Shown: positions 25,020-34,800 of the stretch, piece after piece
Layout of the letters: every line of letters starts with the position of its first letter
Position numbering within the stretch: position 1 is the stretch's first letter
Source: Methanobacterium_C sp963845285
Lineage (GTDB): Archaea > Methanobacteriota > Methanobacteria > Methanobacteriales > Methanobacteriaceae
Length of the DNA: 64,000 nucleotides
Reading direction: 5' to 3'
NCBI GenBank assembly: GCA_963845285.1
Contig: CAWJRO010000009.1
Span: forward strand, 100,487-164,486
Notes under the pieces: model-generated
Database searches by the model: none
Told to the model about the DNA's origin: nothing
The model's input: only the letters and a program-made list of their open reading frames with translations
Made by a program: the position numbers and the translations under genes

Positions 25020-26207
25020 TTAGGGAAGAAGTTCTATGATTTTGGCGTACGTTTGCATGGTGGTACCGCTTCCCTGAGTCCATATTACTATCACTACAGG
25101 ATAATTACCAGTATTGTTCACGGTTATTCCTGTAGTGGGATTGCTTGAATAAGCAACTGAATCAGAATCAGATTCATTTGTCATACCTGAGGGCAGTGGG
25201 AAACCAGATGCCAATGCCGCAGATCTTAACGCCCTTCCTGGAGGACAAACACCGTGTGTTGCATATTCTCCGCTGGTATCATTTTTATCCAAAATTCCCT
25301 GGAAACTTATATGTTCCTTTCCAGTGGCTGAAGTATGAGGTGGGATTATGGTCCCGTTCCACCCTTTAACAAATTCACGGGCATTAAATTCACGGGCTTC
25401 ATCACCGTATTGCGGGTAGGATCCAAGAACACTTGAACCTGTTCCTGAAACATTCTGGTTAGTTGATGTTGAGTAAACAAGTACCGGTGAATATGAAGGA
25501 TAATTTTTCATATAGTTAATAATATCATCACCGAAGAAAGTTTCAATTTTAGATGGAACTACAATGTTTCGACCGTCGTTAAAGTTGCCCAGCGCATAGT
25601 CTATGACTATTTTATCGCCAACATCAGAATTATTGTACCATTTTTTAAGGGTTTTAACATCGACATAGTTGTGTGGAACTGTATTGTTGTTTATATCACT
25701 TGTAGCTACAACCTTAACAGTTTTTGATCCTTCCTGAATTTTTATACTGCCATTTGTTTTTACAGCATAAGTGTAAGGTATTTTGAATCCCCATACAAAT
25801 GTTTCAGGAGGGTTTATTACCAGTTTATTGTTGGAAACAGCCAGTACTCCAGGGCCATTGAAACCATGCGCAACACCATATTTGGATATTTTACCATCTG
25901 TTACTTGTTCCACAGGTGTTTCAACGACACCTGTAATTAATGCAGTGAAAATATCATAGTATTCATGTTCTTCAATATCAGTCATCAAGTATTCTGGATG
26001 TGAAATTACTGGAACTTTTCGTATCTTACTGTTATCTACAACATGGGCCCCAGACATAACAGTATCTCCAATATTAAAAGCAGCAATATCTTCTGCTTTT
26101 TGTTGAGGATATTGATTTGATAACAGGTTACCAACGGGATTCATCACAAGGGCGATTATTATTAACAAAGACATTATAATTATAGGTTTTTTAAGATATT
26201 GGTGCAA
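25020..26207 (-). CDS. Secreted or N-terminally anchored protein of unknown function
   Basis: A 395-residue protein with a signal anchor (KKPIIIMSLLIIIALVMNPVG) and an extracytoplasmic region rich in Asn, Thr, Ser and Tyr, with several Asn-X-Ser/Thr sequons (NNS, NVS, NGT, NDT, NES, NNT). I do not recognise the family. There is one motif with a single cysteine, THGVCPPGRALRSAALASG, and the end NTGNYPVVIVIWTQGSG looks like a beta domain. TTG 26207 is used, eight bases after GGAGGA. It is likely a surface protein; the function is unknown. Confidence 0.75.
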   Translation of the reverse strand: MHQYLKKPIIIMSLLIIIALVMNPVGNLLSNQYPQQKAEDIAAFNIGDTVMSGAHVVDNSKIRKVPVISHPEYLMTDIEEHEYYDIFTALITGVVETPVEQVTDGKISKYGVAHGFNGPGVLAVSNNKLVINPPETFVWGFKIPYTYAVKTNGSIKIQEGSKTVKVVATSDINNNTVPHNYVDVKTLKKWYNNSDVGDKIVIDYALGNFNDGRNIVVPSKIETFFGDDIINYMKNYPSYSPVLVYSTSTNQNVSGTGSSVLGSYPQYGDEAREFNAREFVKGWNGTIIPPHTSATGKEHISFQGILDKNDTSGEYATHGVCPPGRALRSAALASGFPLPSGMTNESDSDSVAYSSNPTTGITVNNTGNYPVVIVIWTQGSGTTMQTYAKIIELLP

Positions 26208-26347
26208 GAGTTGACTCCTCCATCAAAAGTTATCATAATAAAATTTCATGTTTTCAAATTTATTATATTTCCATTATTTAATGCATCATTGTCATGCATA
26301 GATTAAATGGGTAAATAATTAGGATTCATTTTTGCATTAACTAAAAT

Positions 26348-27574
26348 CTAATGTGGTTTATGTAGAGAATTCTGTATCTCTATGAGCCTTTGCTGGCCAT
26401 TACCTCCTATGAATATGTTTTTATACTGTTTTGCACATTGGAGAGTGAAATTCACAACCTGATCCACGTTGCTTAAATCTTTGATTTCCCCTTTGTAGCC
26501 ATCTTTTCTTAAAATTTCAATTGCTATTTTTGTTGTGTTGTCAAGGCCGGGGAACAAAGCTACAATGTGGGGATTAATCTTAGCTACTTCATTTAAAATA
26601 TCAAATCTGCAAATTTCACCCTTTCTTGGAGTTCCCATTATAATAACATCGAAATTAGATTCGTTGAATACGGCGGATGTAGCATCGATGTTGTCTGTTT
26701 TCCCGATTACAACCATGGAACCTTGAAGTTGGAAGGTGGTGGTTCTACCTTTAACTCCCTTAAAATTTTTCAAAGCTTCAGTTATGTCTTCATTATTTAT
26801 ATCCAAAATTTTTGAGGTATTTAAAGCAGCAGCTGCATTTTGTCGGTTGAATTCACCAAAAACCTTCAAAGCCCCATCATATCTATTGAAGAAAAAGGTT
26901 TCAGCTGCACAATCATTTAAATTTAATAAAAATTCATCGTTTTTGTTTAAAACTGCTTTTTTACCCTTTAAAAATTTACAGATAGATTCACTGTAATTTT
27001 CAAGGGATTTATGGAAATCCATGTGGTCCCGTCCAATGTTGGTCACAACAACCACATCGAAGTCAAAGTTATAATCACAAAAATCAATGGTCATATCACA
27101 AACTTCAACTATTAAAACATCATAATTTTTATCAGATGCTCCGGAATAGGCTTCAAGTATGAGCTCTGTGTACCCATCAAATCCTCCACCCGCATTACCA
27201 CCTATAAGAACATTTAAACCCGATTTTTCAAGTATGGTCTTGATCATAAAGCATGTGGTTGTTTTGCCGTTTGTACCAGTTACTCCAATTGTAAAAATAG
27301 ACATATGGCTGGTTAAAACATCCGATAAAATTTTATTTTTAGATTTTATCTTCCCAGCAATTTTACTGCCCCAGAGACTGGGACTTAAAACAACAGCATC
27401 AGATGAATCTATTTTATCAAGGTCATGATGCCCTAAATCAATATCAACGCCATTAAAATCAGTTAATTCAATTTGTTTATTCATGTCAGATGCGTAGACT
27501 TGATGTCCGTGACTCTGGAGTGATTTTACGGCATTTTTGCCTTCCTTACCAAGACCGACGACTGCTACTTTCAT
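26348..27574 (-). CDS. Mur ligase family protein (MurD-like)
   Basis: An ATP-dependent amide ligase of about 408 residues. It has an N-terminal Rossmann domain (VAVVGLGKEGKNAVKSL), the ATP loop TIGVTGTNGKTTTCFM, the metal-binding glutamate region VEVCDMT, the hinge FGEFNRQNAAAAL and a C-terminal GRTTTFQ, all as in MurC/D/E/F. Methanobacteriales have such ligases for pseudomurein peptide synthesis, which is a plausible role, but the substrates of this copy are unknown. No other cell-wall genes are adjacent. It is flanked upstream by a family A element. Confidence 0.88.
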   Translation of the reverse strand: MKVAVVGLGKEGKNAVKSLQSHGHQVYASDMNKQIELTDFNGVDIDLGHHDLDKIDSSDAVVLSPSLWGSKIAGKIKSKNKILSDVLTSHMSIFTIGVTGTNGKTTTCFMIKTILEKSGLNVLIGGNAGGGFDGYTELILEAYSGASDKNYDVLIVEVCDMTIDFCDYNFDFDVVVVTNIGRDHMDFHKSLENYSESICKFLKGKKAVLNKNDEFLLNLNDCAAETFFFNRYDGALKVFGEFNRQNAAAALNTSKILDINNEDITEALKNFKGVKGRTTTFQLQGSMVVIGKTDNIDATSAVFNESNFDVIIMGTPRKGEICRFDILNEVAKINPHIVALFPGLDNTTKIAIEILRKDGYKGEIKDLSNVDQVVNFTLQCAKQYKNIFIGGNGQQRLIEIQNSLHKPH

Positions 27575-28105
27575 TTTAATTACCGAATTTGTATTATATT
27601 GATTTTCATGCCTTTAATTTAGACTTTTAATTAGGTTTGATGTTGCGAATATATAATCCTATTCAATTTTTTATTCCACTCCATTTTTTAATATCTTAAG
27701 TTTTAATTTCATCATTTTTTTCATTATTTGAGGCTGTCTCATGATTACTTTTGGCACATGTAATTTTGCTTATTTTTGAATTTAAAGCTTTATTTATCCT
27801 TATTTTTTTGCAAATTTTGAACTATGAGACATCCTCTATTTTATCCAAAATTTCTTTATTCATAGTCTCTTCAATATTTTTCATCAATTTTTTCCATTTT
27901 CTTCTTTTCCATATCTTGCCCGGCTGATTTTTCATTTTTCCATATTCTTTCATGAAATTTTTTTCAAGCTTATTTTTATGTACCTGTTTTTACAATAGAT
28001 ATTACAATGATAAAAAAATAAAAGTTATCCAGTTGACTTCATAGAATTAAATGATTTCGTAGAAATAATCAAAGCTAAAAACTAAAAGGCCTGAAGGTGG
28101 GCATA
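27575..28105. other. Gap between Mur ligase and hypD
   Basis: Besides the element at 27730-27836, the gap holds only AT-rich sequence with several TTTTCCAT(A/T) repeats (about 27890-27950). The divergent promoters of the two flanking genes must lie here. No gene is seen. Confidence 0.4.
27730..27836. mobile_element. MITE-like element, family A, copy 3
   Basis: A 107-bp copy with TATTT duplicated on both sides (27725-27729 and 27837-27841). Very similar to copies 2 and 6. Confidence 0.9.
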
Positions 28106-29152
28106 ATGAAGAATTTATCCAAAGAACTAATAAAACGCATAGAAAATATCTCAAGACCCGTTAAAATAATGCACGTATGCGGGTCACATGAACATACCAT
28201 AATGCAGAACGGAATAAGGTCATTATTACCAGAGGAGGTACAGATAGTTGCAGGTCCCGGCTGTCCAGTCTGCTGTGTTCCTTCAAAGGAAGTTGATGAA
28301 TGTTTGTACCTTGCAAAGAAAGGAGTTACTATAGCAACCTTTGGGGACATGTTAAGAGTACCGGGGGCAAACGGTTCCCTTCAGGATGCAAAAGCAGAAG
28401 GAGCAGATGTTAGAATAGTTTATGGTGTTGGTAACGCCGTTGAAATAGCAAATAAAATTGACAACGAGGTTGTTTTCATGGCAGCAGGCTTTGAAACAAC
28501 AGCACCAACCACAGCCTCTGAGATTATTACAGGACCTCCAGAGAATTTATCTTTCATTTCATCCCACAGATTAATCCCTCCAGCACTTAAATTCCTAATA
28601 AAATCTGGTGAGGTAAATTTGGATGCCCTAATAGAACCGGGGCATGTTGCTACCATAATAGGAACAAAACCATTCAATGTTTTCTCTGAAAAATACAACA
28701 TCCCCCAGGTAGTGGCTGGTTTTAACCCGCTTGACGTCCTAATTTCTGTTTACATGATACTTAAACAGTTTAAAGATGGGAAAGCTGAGGTTCAAAATGA
28801 GTACAAACGTGCCGTAAGGACTGAAGGCAACGTAAAAGCTCAAGAACTTATGAACGAGGTTTTCTACATCAAAAGCAAGGAATGGAGAGGTTTTCCAGAG
28901 ATTCCAGATTCAGTTTATGAGATTAAAGACGAGTTTTCCCAGTTTAATGCAAGGGTAAAATTCGATATACCTCCTCAAAAATCTCCTAATGCTGTGAAAG
29001 GATGTATTTGTGGTCCAATACTCAGAGGAATTGCAAGACCAGAAGAATGCAAACTTTTCAGAACTGAATGCAACCCTATGAATCCGGTGGGTGCATGCAT
29101 GGTAAGTAAAGAAGGTACATGTAATATAGCCCATAGATATGGCTCAATGTAA
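28106..29152 (+). CDS. hypD: Hydrogenase maturation protein HypD
   Basis: A [4Fe-4S] protein of 348 residues that, with HypC, is the scaffold on which the Fe(CN)2CO group of NiFe hydrogenases is assembled. Signatures are HVCGSHEHTIMQNGIRSLLP, VAGPGCPVCC, FGDMLRVPG, EPGHVATIIGTKPF and the C-terminal cluster cysteines GCICGPILRG with CMVSKEGTCNIAHRYG. The catalytic CGSHE motif is intact. ATG 28106 is preferred, with AAGGTGGG before it. Other hyp genes are not in the window. NiFe hydrogenases are central to a hydrogenotrophic methanogen. Confidence 0.95.
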   Translation: MKNLSKELIKRIENISRPVKIMHVCGSHEHTIMQNGIRSLLPEEVQIVAGPGCPVCCVPSKEVDECLYLAKKGVTIATFGDMLRVPGANGSLQDAKAEGADVRIVYGVGNAVEIANKIDNEVVFMAAGFETTAPTTASEIITGPPENLSFISSHRLIPPALKFLIKSGEVNLDALIEPGHVATIIGTKPFNVFSEKYNIPQVVAGFNPLDVLISVYMILKQFKDGKAEVQNEYKRAVRTEGNVKAQELMNEVFYIKSKEWRGFPEIPDSVYEIKDEFSQFNARVKFDIPPQKSPNAVKGCICGPILRGIARPEECKLFRTECNPMNPVGACMVSKEGTCNIAHRYGSM

Positions 29153-29325
29153 TGTTTAAATCTCAATTCAAAACTCTGAGTTTATTTGATGTACTTTTAA
29201 TTAAAAATTGTAATATCAATGCAAAATATTGAATTGCAATATTTTTTTACAGAGTTCATTTGCAGAGTTAAAAGTTCCTTTAAATGAATTGATTATGTAA
29301 TCTAAAAATTGAAGGCGGATCTAAC

Positions 29326-29991
29326 TTGATAAAGGCAGTAGCACTTGACGTTGATGGAACAATTACTGATGGAAAGAGAAAACTCTGTACAAGCTCAATA
29401 AAGGCTGTCCATAAAGCTGAAAAGATGGGAATTCCTGTTATAATTGTAACTGGGAATATTATGTGCTCCACAAATATGATCTCAATACTTTTAGGCACAT
29501 CTGGAGGTTTTGTAGCTGAAAATGGAGGGATAATTGAATCTTGCAAGGGTAAAAAGATTCTGGGAAATATAGAAAAATGCCAGAAAGCATATGAAATCCT
29601 GAAATCTAAATTGAACATTGAAAAGGTTGATTATTCAGATCAAAGATTTTCTGAAATAGCTTTAACAAGGGATATCCCTTCAGATATTATAAAAAAATCC
29701 CTAAATGACGTAGATGTTGAAGTATATGATTCAAAATTTGCAATACACCTTACAGACCCTGCTGTTGATAAAGGTTCGTCTCTCAAGATCGTTGCAGGTG
29801 ATATGGGAATAAAAACCAGCGAAATACTTGCAATAGGTGATGGTGAAAATGATATTGAATTTTTAAAAGTTGCAGGAGTTAAAGTTGCAGTTGCAAATGC
29901 TGATGAAAAACTTAAATCCATTGCAGATTATGTTACGGAAAAATCCTACGGAGATGGGGTTGAAGAAGCCATTGAGAGGTTTTTAGTATGA
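29326..29991 (+). CDS. Phosphoglycolate phosphatase, archaeal HAD type
   Basis: A 221-residue HAD phosphatase: motif I DVDGTITDGKR, motif II VTGN, and a C-terminal lysine plus motif IV IGDGENDIEFLKVAGVKVAV. It matches the Thermoplasma-type phosphoglycolate phosphatase (sucrose-phosphatase-like) cap class of archaea. It would remove 2-phosphoglycolate or act on other small phosphoesters. The TTG start at 29326 follows GGCGGAT. Its stop overlaps the start of the next gene by four bases (ATGATG), so they form an operon. Confidence 0.88.
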   Translation: MIKAVALDVDGTITDGKRKLCTSSIKAVHKAEKMGIPVIIVTGNIMCSTNMISILLGTSGGFVAENGGIIESCKGKKILGNIEKCQKAYEILKSKLNIEKVDYSDQRFSEIALTRDIPSDIIKKSLNDVDVEVYDSKFAIHLTDPAVDKGSSLKIVAGDMGIKTSEILAIGDGENDIEFLKVAGVKVAVANADEKLKSIADYVTEKSYGDGVEEAIERFLV

Positions 29992-31301
29992 TGTATGAAA
30001 TAGCAAGCGAGATGCTTGATCTCACATTAAAATACACAGAAAATGCGGAAATTTACGTAGAAAAGGAAGAGAATGTTGATGTTGATATTAAAAAGGATAA
30101 TGTGGACTTTGCAAAGGAAGTTCTCTCCTTTGGAGTTGGAGTAAGAGTAATTGTTGATGGTAAAATGGGTTTTTCCTACACAACTAACATGAAAAACACC
30201 CAACAACTTCGTAAAGCTGTTGAAAAGGCGGTTTTCAATGCAAAATCTAACATTCCGGATGAAAATTTTGCTTTTGCACCAAAATCCAACTATGTGGATG
30301 TTAAAGGGATTTATGATAAAAAAATTGAGGAATTTGAAATTGAAGGGGCAGTGGACTTTGCAAAGTCCATGGTAAATACAGTTGTGGATGAGAAGTGCGA
30401 GCCAACATGTGGAGGCTTTTCTTCAGGAAGTTTAAAGACTTTAATTTTGAATTCAGACGGTGTAAACTGCAGTGATTTATCAACATCATTTTCAGGTTTC
30501 ATATCAGTTAATGTTGAAGATGGGGAAGGCGTATCAACAGCCAATGAATCAGAATCTTCGACTTACATGGATATAGATCCAGAAAAAATTGCAGAAAATG
30601 TATGCAAAACTGCAAAGGATTCAAGGGGAGGTAAACCAATAGAAACTGGAGATACAAATGTTGTACTCGATCATTATGCTGCTGCAGCTCTCCTTTCAAC
30701 TTTTACAGGTGCAATAAATGCAGATAATGTACAGAGGGGAAGGTCGATTTTCGCAGATAAAATTGGTGAAGAAGTTGTATCTCCATCCTTGAGTATCTAT
30801 GATGATGGAACTCTTGAGAGAGGTCTTAATTCCTCAAAAACTGATGGTGAGGGAACACCAAGTCAGAAAACAGTCATTATAGAAAATGGAATCCTCAAAA
30901 ACTTTTTATATGATATATACACCTCAAAGAAGGGTGGTGTTGAAAGTACAGGTAATGGAGTACGTTACTCTTATTCGGACATGCCCTCTGTTGGTTTAAG
31001 CAATGTCATACTTGGATTTGAGGATCTTAATAAGATTTCAGACATTAAAGATGGTGTTCTTGTTACAGATGTTCTTGGAGCACACACCTCAAACCCTATA
31101 TCTGGAGATTTCTCTGTAGAAGCAATGAATGCATTCAAAATAGAAAATGGAGAGATTGCATACCCTGTGAAAAAGGCAATGATATCTGGAAACATATTCC
31201 AGCTCATGAAAGAAGCTTCCGCAGCATCCAAGAAAACACGCCAACTTGGATCATTTGTAATTCCACGTATTCTAGTTCGTAATTTAAGGGTTGTTGGCTA
31301 A
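29988..31301 (+). CDS. TldD/PmbA family protein, TldE-like
   Basis: A 437-residue protein of the TldD/TldE metalloprotease family. It shows VDVDIKKDNVDFAKEVLSFGVGVRVIVDGKMGFSYTT in blocks typical of the N-terminal domain, DNVQRGRSIFADKIGEEV, and SYSDMPSVGLSN and the C-terminal segment ISGNIFQLM. No HEXXXH zinc motif is visible, so it is probably the non-catalytic TldE/PmbA partner; a TldD partner would lie elsewhere. Function in methanogens unknown. It overlaps the phosphatase gene by four bases. Confidence 0.85.
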   Translation: MMYEIASEMLDLTLKYTENAEIYVEKEENVDVDIKKDNVDFAKEVLSFGVGVRVIVDGKMGFSYTTNMKNTQQLRKAVEKAVFNAKSNIPDENFAFAPKSNYVDVKGIYDKKIEEFEIEGAVDFAKSMVNTVVDEKCEPTCGGFSSGSLKTLILNSDGVNCSDLSTSFSGFISVNVEDGEGVSTANESESSTYMDIDPEKIAENVCKTAKDSRGGKPIETGDTNVVLDHYAAAALLSTFTGAINADNVQRGRSIFADKIGEEVVSPSLSIYDDGTLERGLNSSKTDGEGTPSQKTVIIENGILKNFLYDIYTSKKGGVESTGNGVRYSYSDMPSVGLSNVILGFEDLNKISDIKDGVLVTDVLGAHTSNPISGDFSVEAMNAFKIENGEIAYPVKKAMISGNIFQLMKEASAASKKTRQLGSFVIPRILVRNLRVVG

Positions 31302-31596
31302 TGATTTAGCCCTTATTATCATTTTATTGTAAAATTGGGGAATTTTTAATGGGGGATATGGATTTTAGTATTGATCCGGAAGGGAGACTATATTAAAATA
31401 ACCCTATTTGAATTAAAATGGGAAACACAGGTTGATATAGAGATATGTGGAAAATAAACCGTTCCAACTCCAATGAACTTCTAAAAAGGAAAGAATAAGA
31501 AGTTTACTTAAAGATTATTTTAGAATATTTTTTTAAATCTTAATTTTTCTATTAAATTTACCATTTAACACTCTTTAAACTTAAGGAGGAAATAAA

Positions 31597-31735
31597 GGAT
31601 CTGAAATGTTTGTTTCAGATCCATTGACCCTTTGTTCTTATTAAGGAGGTTAAGAACAACCCTATAGTGGTGTTTTTTGTAGTTTAGATTTACTAAGATT
31701 CACTACATAATTCGATAGGCCACCACCATATATAA
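31597..31735 (+). ncRNA. Possible structured RNA upstream of the cobN-like gene
   Basis: Three consecutive hairpin-forming segments: GGATCTGAAA/TTTCAGATCC (loop TGTTTG), TTGTTCTTA/TAAGAACAA whose loop contains AAGGAGG, and GTGGTG/CACCAC enclosing GTAGT/ACTAC. An alternative CCTAT/ATAGG pairing would interleave with the last as a pseudoknot. The segment lies in the 580-bp gap upstream of two tandem TATA boxes, so it may be a separate small RNA, a long leader, or protein-binding DNA. Confidence 0.35.
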
Positions 31736-31852
31736 ACTTTACTTTAATTTTTATCAAGTATTTTGGAAAAAAATAGGAAAATATATAAATCATATTTACT
31801 TTACTTTTTTTAAGGTACATTTGATTAATTTGAATTGATTGTTGAACGTACC
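31727..31852 (+). promoter_or_regulatory. Tandem promoters of the cobN-like gene
   Basis: Two TATA boxes, at 31728-31736 (ATATATAAA) and 31781-31789 (ATATATAAA), each followed by TTTACTT and a T-rich tract. The first continues TTTTTATCAAG, the second ACATTTGAT. Both features recur together at 36879-36924. The segment ends with an AAGGTAC/GTACCTT inverted repeat (31813-31852) that could fold in the 5' leader. Confidence 0.55.
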
Positions 31853-31883
31853 TTAACGAACATGATTATAAAAATTGAAGGAG

Positions 31884-34800
31884 GTGAAAAGGACGAAAAA
31901 ACAATTGATTTTATTGGCAATTGCTCTGGTTTTTTGCATAACACTGTGCGGAGCAGTTTCAGCAGCAGATGTGCCCGGAAATTCCACAAATTACAATCAA
32001 AGTGGTGAAACCGTGACACAACTAGTTTCAGATCAAAGCACAGCCCCTGTAATCACTGCAGCATCCCAAATACAAACAGATCCAAAGATCAATGGAACTG
32101 TAAAGGAAATTTACAACGGTACAGCAAGTGCTTACGATCCAACACCCGTCTACGTGAATGAAACCAACGCAGTTCCTGTAAAAAATGCAACGATCAACAT
32201 AAAAGACCCAAACACTGGATCCATACTTGCAACCACTAAAACAGATTCAAATGGATATTACAGTGTTAGTTTTAACTCTGCGCTTTCCAATTTCATTGTT
32301 GAAATAATTTATTCCAGCTATAAAACATATCTTGGAAACTTAACTGTGGGAAATAGCCATGAAGCAACATTAAACCATATATTCATGCCAGATATAGTTA
32401 TACTGAGCTCTGGTTCGGACAAGAGGTATGCAATCAACAGTATGAACAATAGGAGGCTGCTCTTTGTTGACATGTTTGATGCCAGTTACTCATCTAATCC
32501 AGTGTATAACTGGATGATTAGTCAGGTGAATTTTGCACTCACTGACATGGCAATGCCCGGCTCGGGATACGGTGACTGGTGGTACTCAAGTCTGCTTCAA
32601 AGTCCAGCACAGACAAATGCAAAAATTGCATACGCATTTGGATATCCAGTAACTCCCCCAGATGCACTTCACATACTGGGTTACAATGGTACCAACAGCG
32701 TGAACACATTGGAGAACACTTATATGGGCTCTTACCTTATTGATGTGAGCAGTTCCACCAACATGCAGAACATGGTGAGTTACATATATTACTTGCTTGG
32801 AGAAACTTCAGTTGATCCAACAATAGTGGGTAAAGGGCCGGCTATGAGTAAAGGAGATTGGGGAATATACCATCCCGATTACCCTACCTCAGACCATATA
32901 TGTGCGGTTCCATCTGTCAGTAGCGATCAAATAAGAGCATGGATAATTGCAGATCCTGGTTATGTAGGAACATCTGGCAGTTTAAAATGGGTGGAAAATG
33001 AGTACACTGCATGGACTTCAACCCAACGTGAAGCTGTCTACCAAACATTCGAAAACTGGTACACTGCAAATAAACCAAACATAAAAGGTTCATTTGTTGT
33101 AATTGCAAGTTACTATGCTGGAGGAGCAACAGTCGATGCACTCATTCGTGAATACGAAAAACAGGGCAGAGCAGTACTCAACTTTTATCAAGGAGGTACA
33201 AATCCTGCAATGAGCCAGTTCCTCAATGAAATTACCAAAGGGTCAAACGGAATTGGACCGTTATCTCGGGGAGTTTCAGCTGTAAACTCACTCTATGCAT
33301 GGTCAATGAACTACAACAACATCTACAACGGTGGAGCAACCAATGACTTTGAGAACATGAACGTGGCCGCTATACAGGCAGTTCAGCTAACTGATCCAAC
33401 GAGTTTAACCAATCCACTTGGAGCACAGTACGAATGGATCATGGATGTGGTGGATCCAAGTATGGAAGGGGTCTTCAGTCCAGTTGCATTATCGTACACA
33501 GATTCAAGCGGCATAGTACACCCAATAGATGCATCCATCAAGAAGATGGTTCAACTCACAATGGGATGGGCAAAACTCAAAGAACTTTCAAATTCTGATA
33601 AGAAAGTAGCTATTATTTTATACGACTACCCTCCAGGAAAAGATTCAATAGGAGCATCTTATCTGGACGTTTTCCAGAGTTTAGTTAACGTTCTTACGGA
33701 AATGAAGAGTGAGGGGTACAATGTTGGAAGCACAATTCCAATGGCAGACCAGATTTACACAATGGTTGCATTATTTGGAAATAAAGGTATCTGGGCACAA
33801 CCGCTACTCGATCAGTACGTACAGGATAATTACCAGAACTTAACCAGTAATGGACAGCTCATAGATGTCAGTACATACCTGCAGTGGTTCAATCAGCTGC
33901 CAGCAGCAATGCAGCAGAACGTGACAGCACAGTGGGGAAGTGCACCCGGAAACATCATGGTTTCTGGAGGCAAAATAGTGATCCCAGGTATGATGTTTGG
34001 AAACGTGCTCATAACGGTACAACCAAGCAGAGGATGGGATGCTGTTGAAGATTACCACAACCCATATCTACCACCAACTCACCAGTACATAGCATTCTAT
34101 GACTGGCTTGAGAATGTGTTTGGCGCAAACGCCATGATACACTTTGGTACCCATGGAACACTAGAGTTCTTACCTGGCAGAACCACAGGTCTTCAGGAAG
34201 ATGACTGGTCTTTCCAGTTGACCAATATACCAAACATATGTCCTTACATAGTTTCAAACCCCGGTGAAGGTATGACGGCTAAAGACAGGGCAGATGCACT
34301 TCTAATTGATCATATGACGCCTGCAATGGTTCAATCTGGACTTTACGGTGATCTGTACAATCTTCAGAATCTCTTAGACCAGTACAACAATGCATTGAAA
34401 CTCGGCAACACACAGGAACTACCTGCTTTACTATCTGAAATAACAGCAAAAGCAGCAGTATTGGGACTTCCAACACTTGCAAAGAACCAGACTATCGACA
34501 GCTACCTTGAGACGGTCCACGAAAGCCTGGATGAGATCTCAGATTGTATAATACCATTGGGATTGCACACTTTCGGTGGAGTAATGACTGATGACCAGCT
34601 GGTGCAGGAGGTACTTACCATAGCATCGTCAAGGACTCATATAATGGATGACATGAAAAATGTGATGTACCCTGACTTGAAAGATGTTGGTTTCTACGAC
34701 ATGCAGAAAAATGCTCAGCAGTACTCAGATCTTTGCACCGCCATCTCGAACCAGGTCCTGAGCTACATTACAAAACTGATAAATGGTACGAATCCGAATG

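Noticed and set aside
31597..31735. Cobalamin riboswitch upstream of the cobN-like gene
   Set aside because: The B12-box-like core is absent and the segment lies upstream of the TATA boxes. It is kept only as a possible structured RNA of unknown type.
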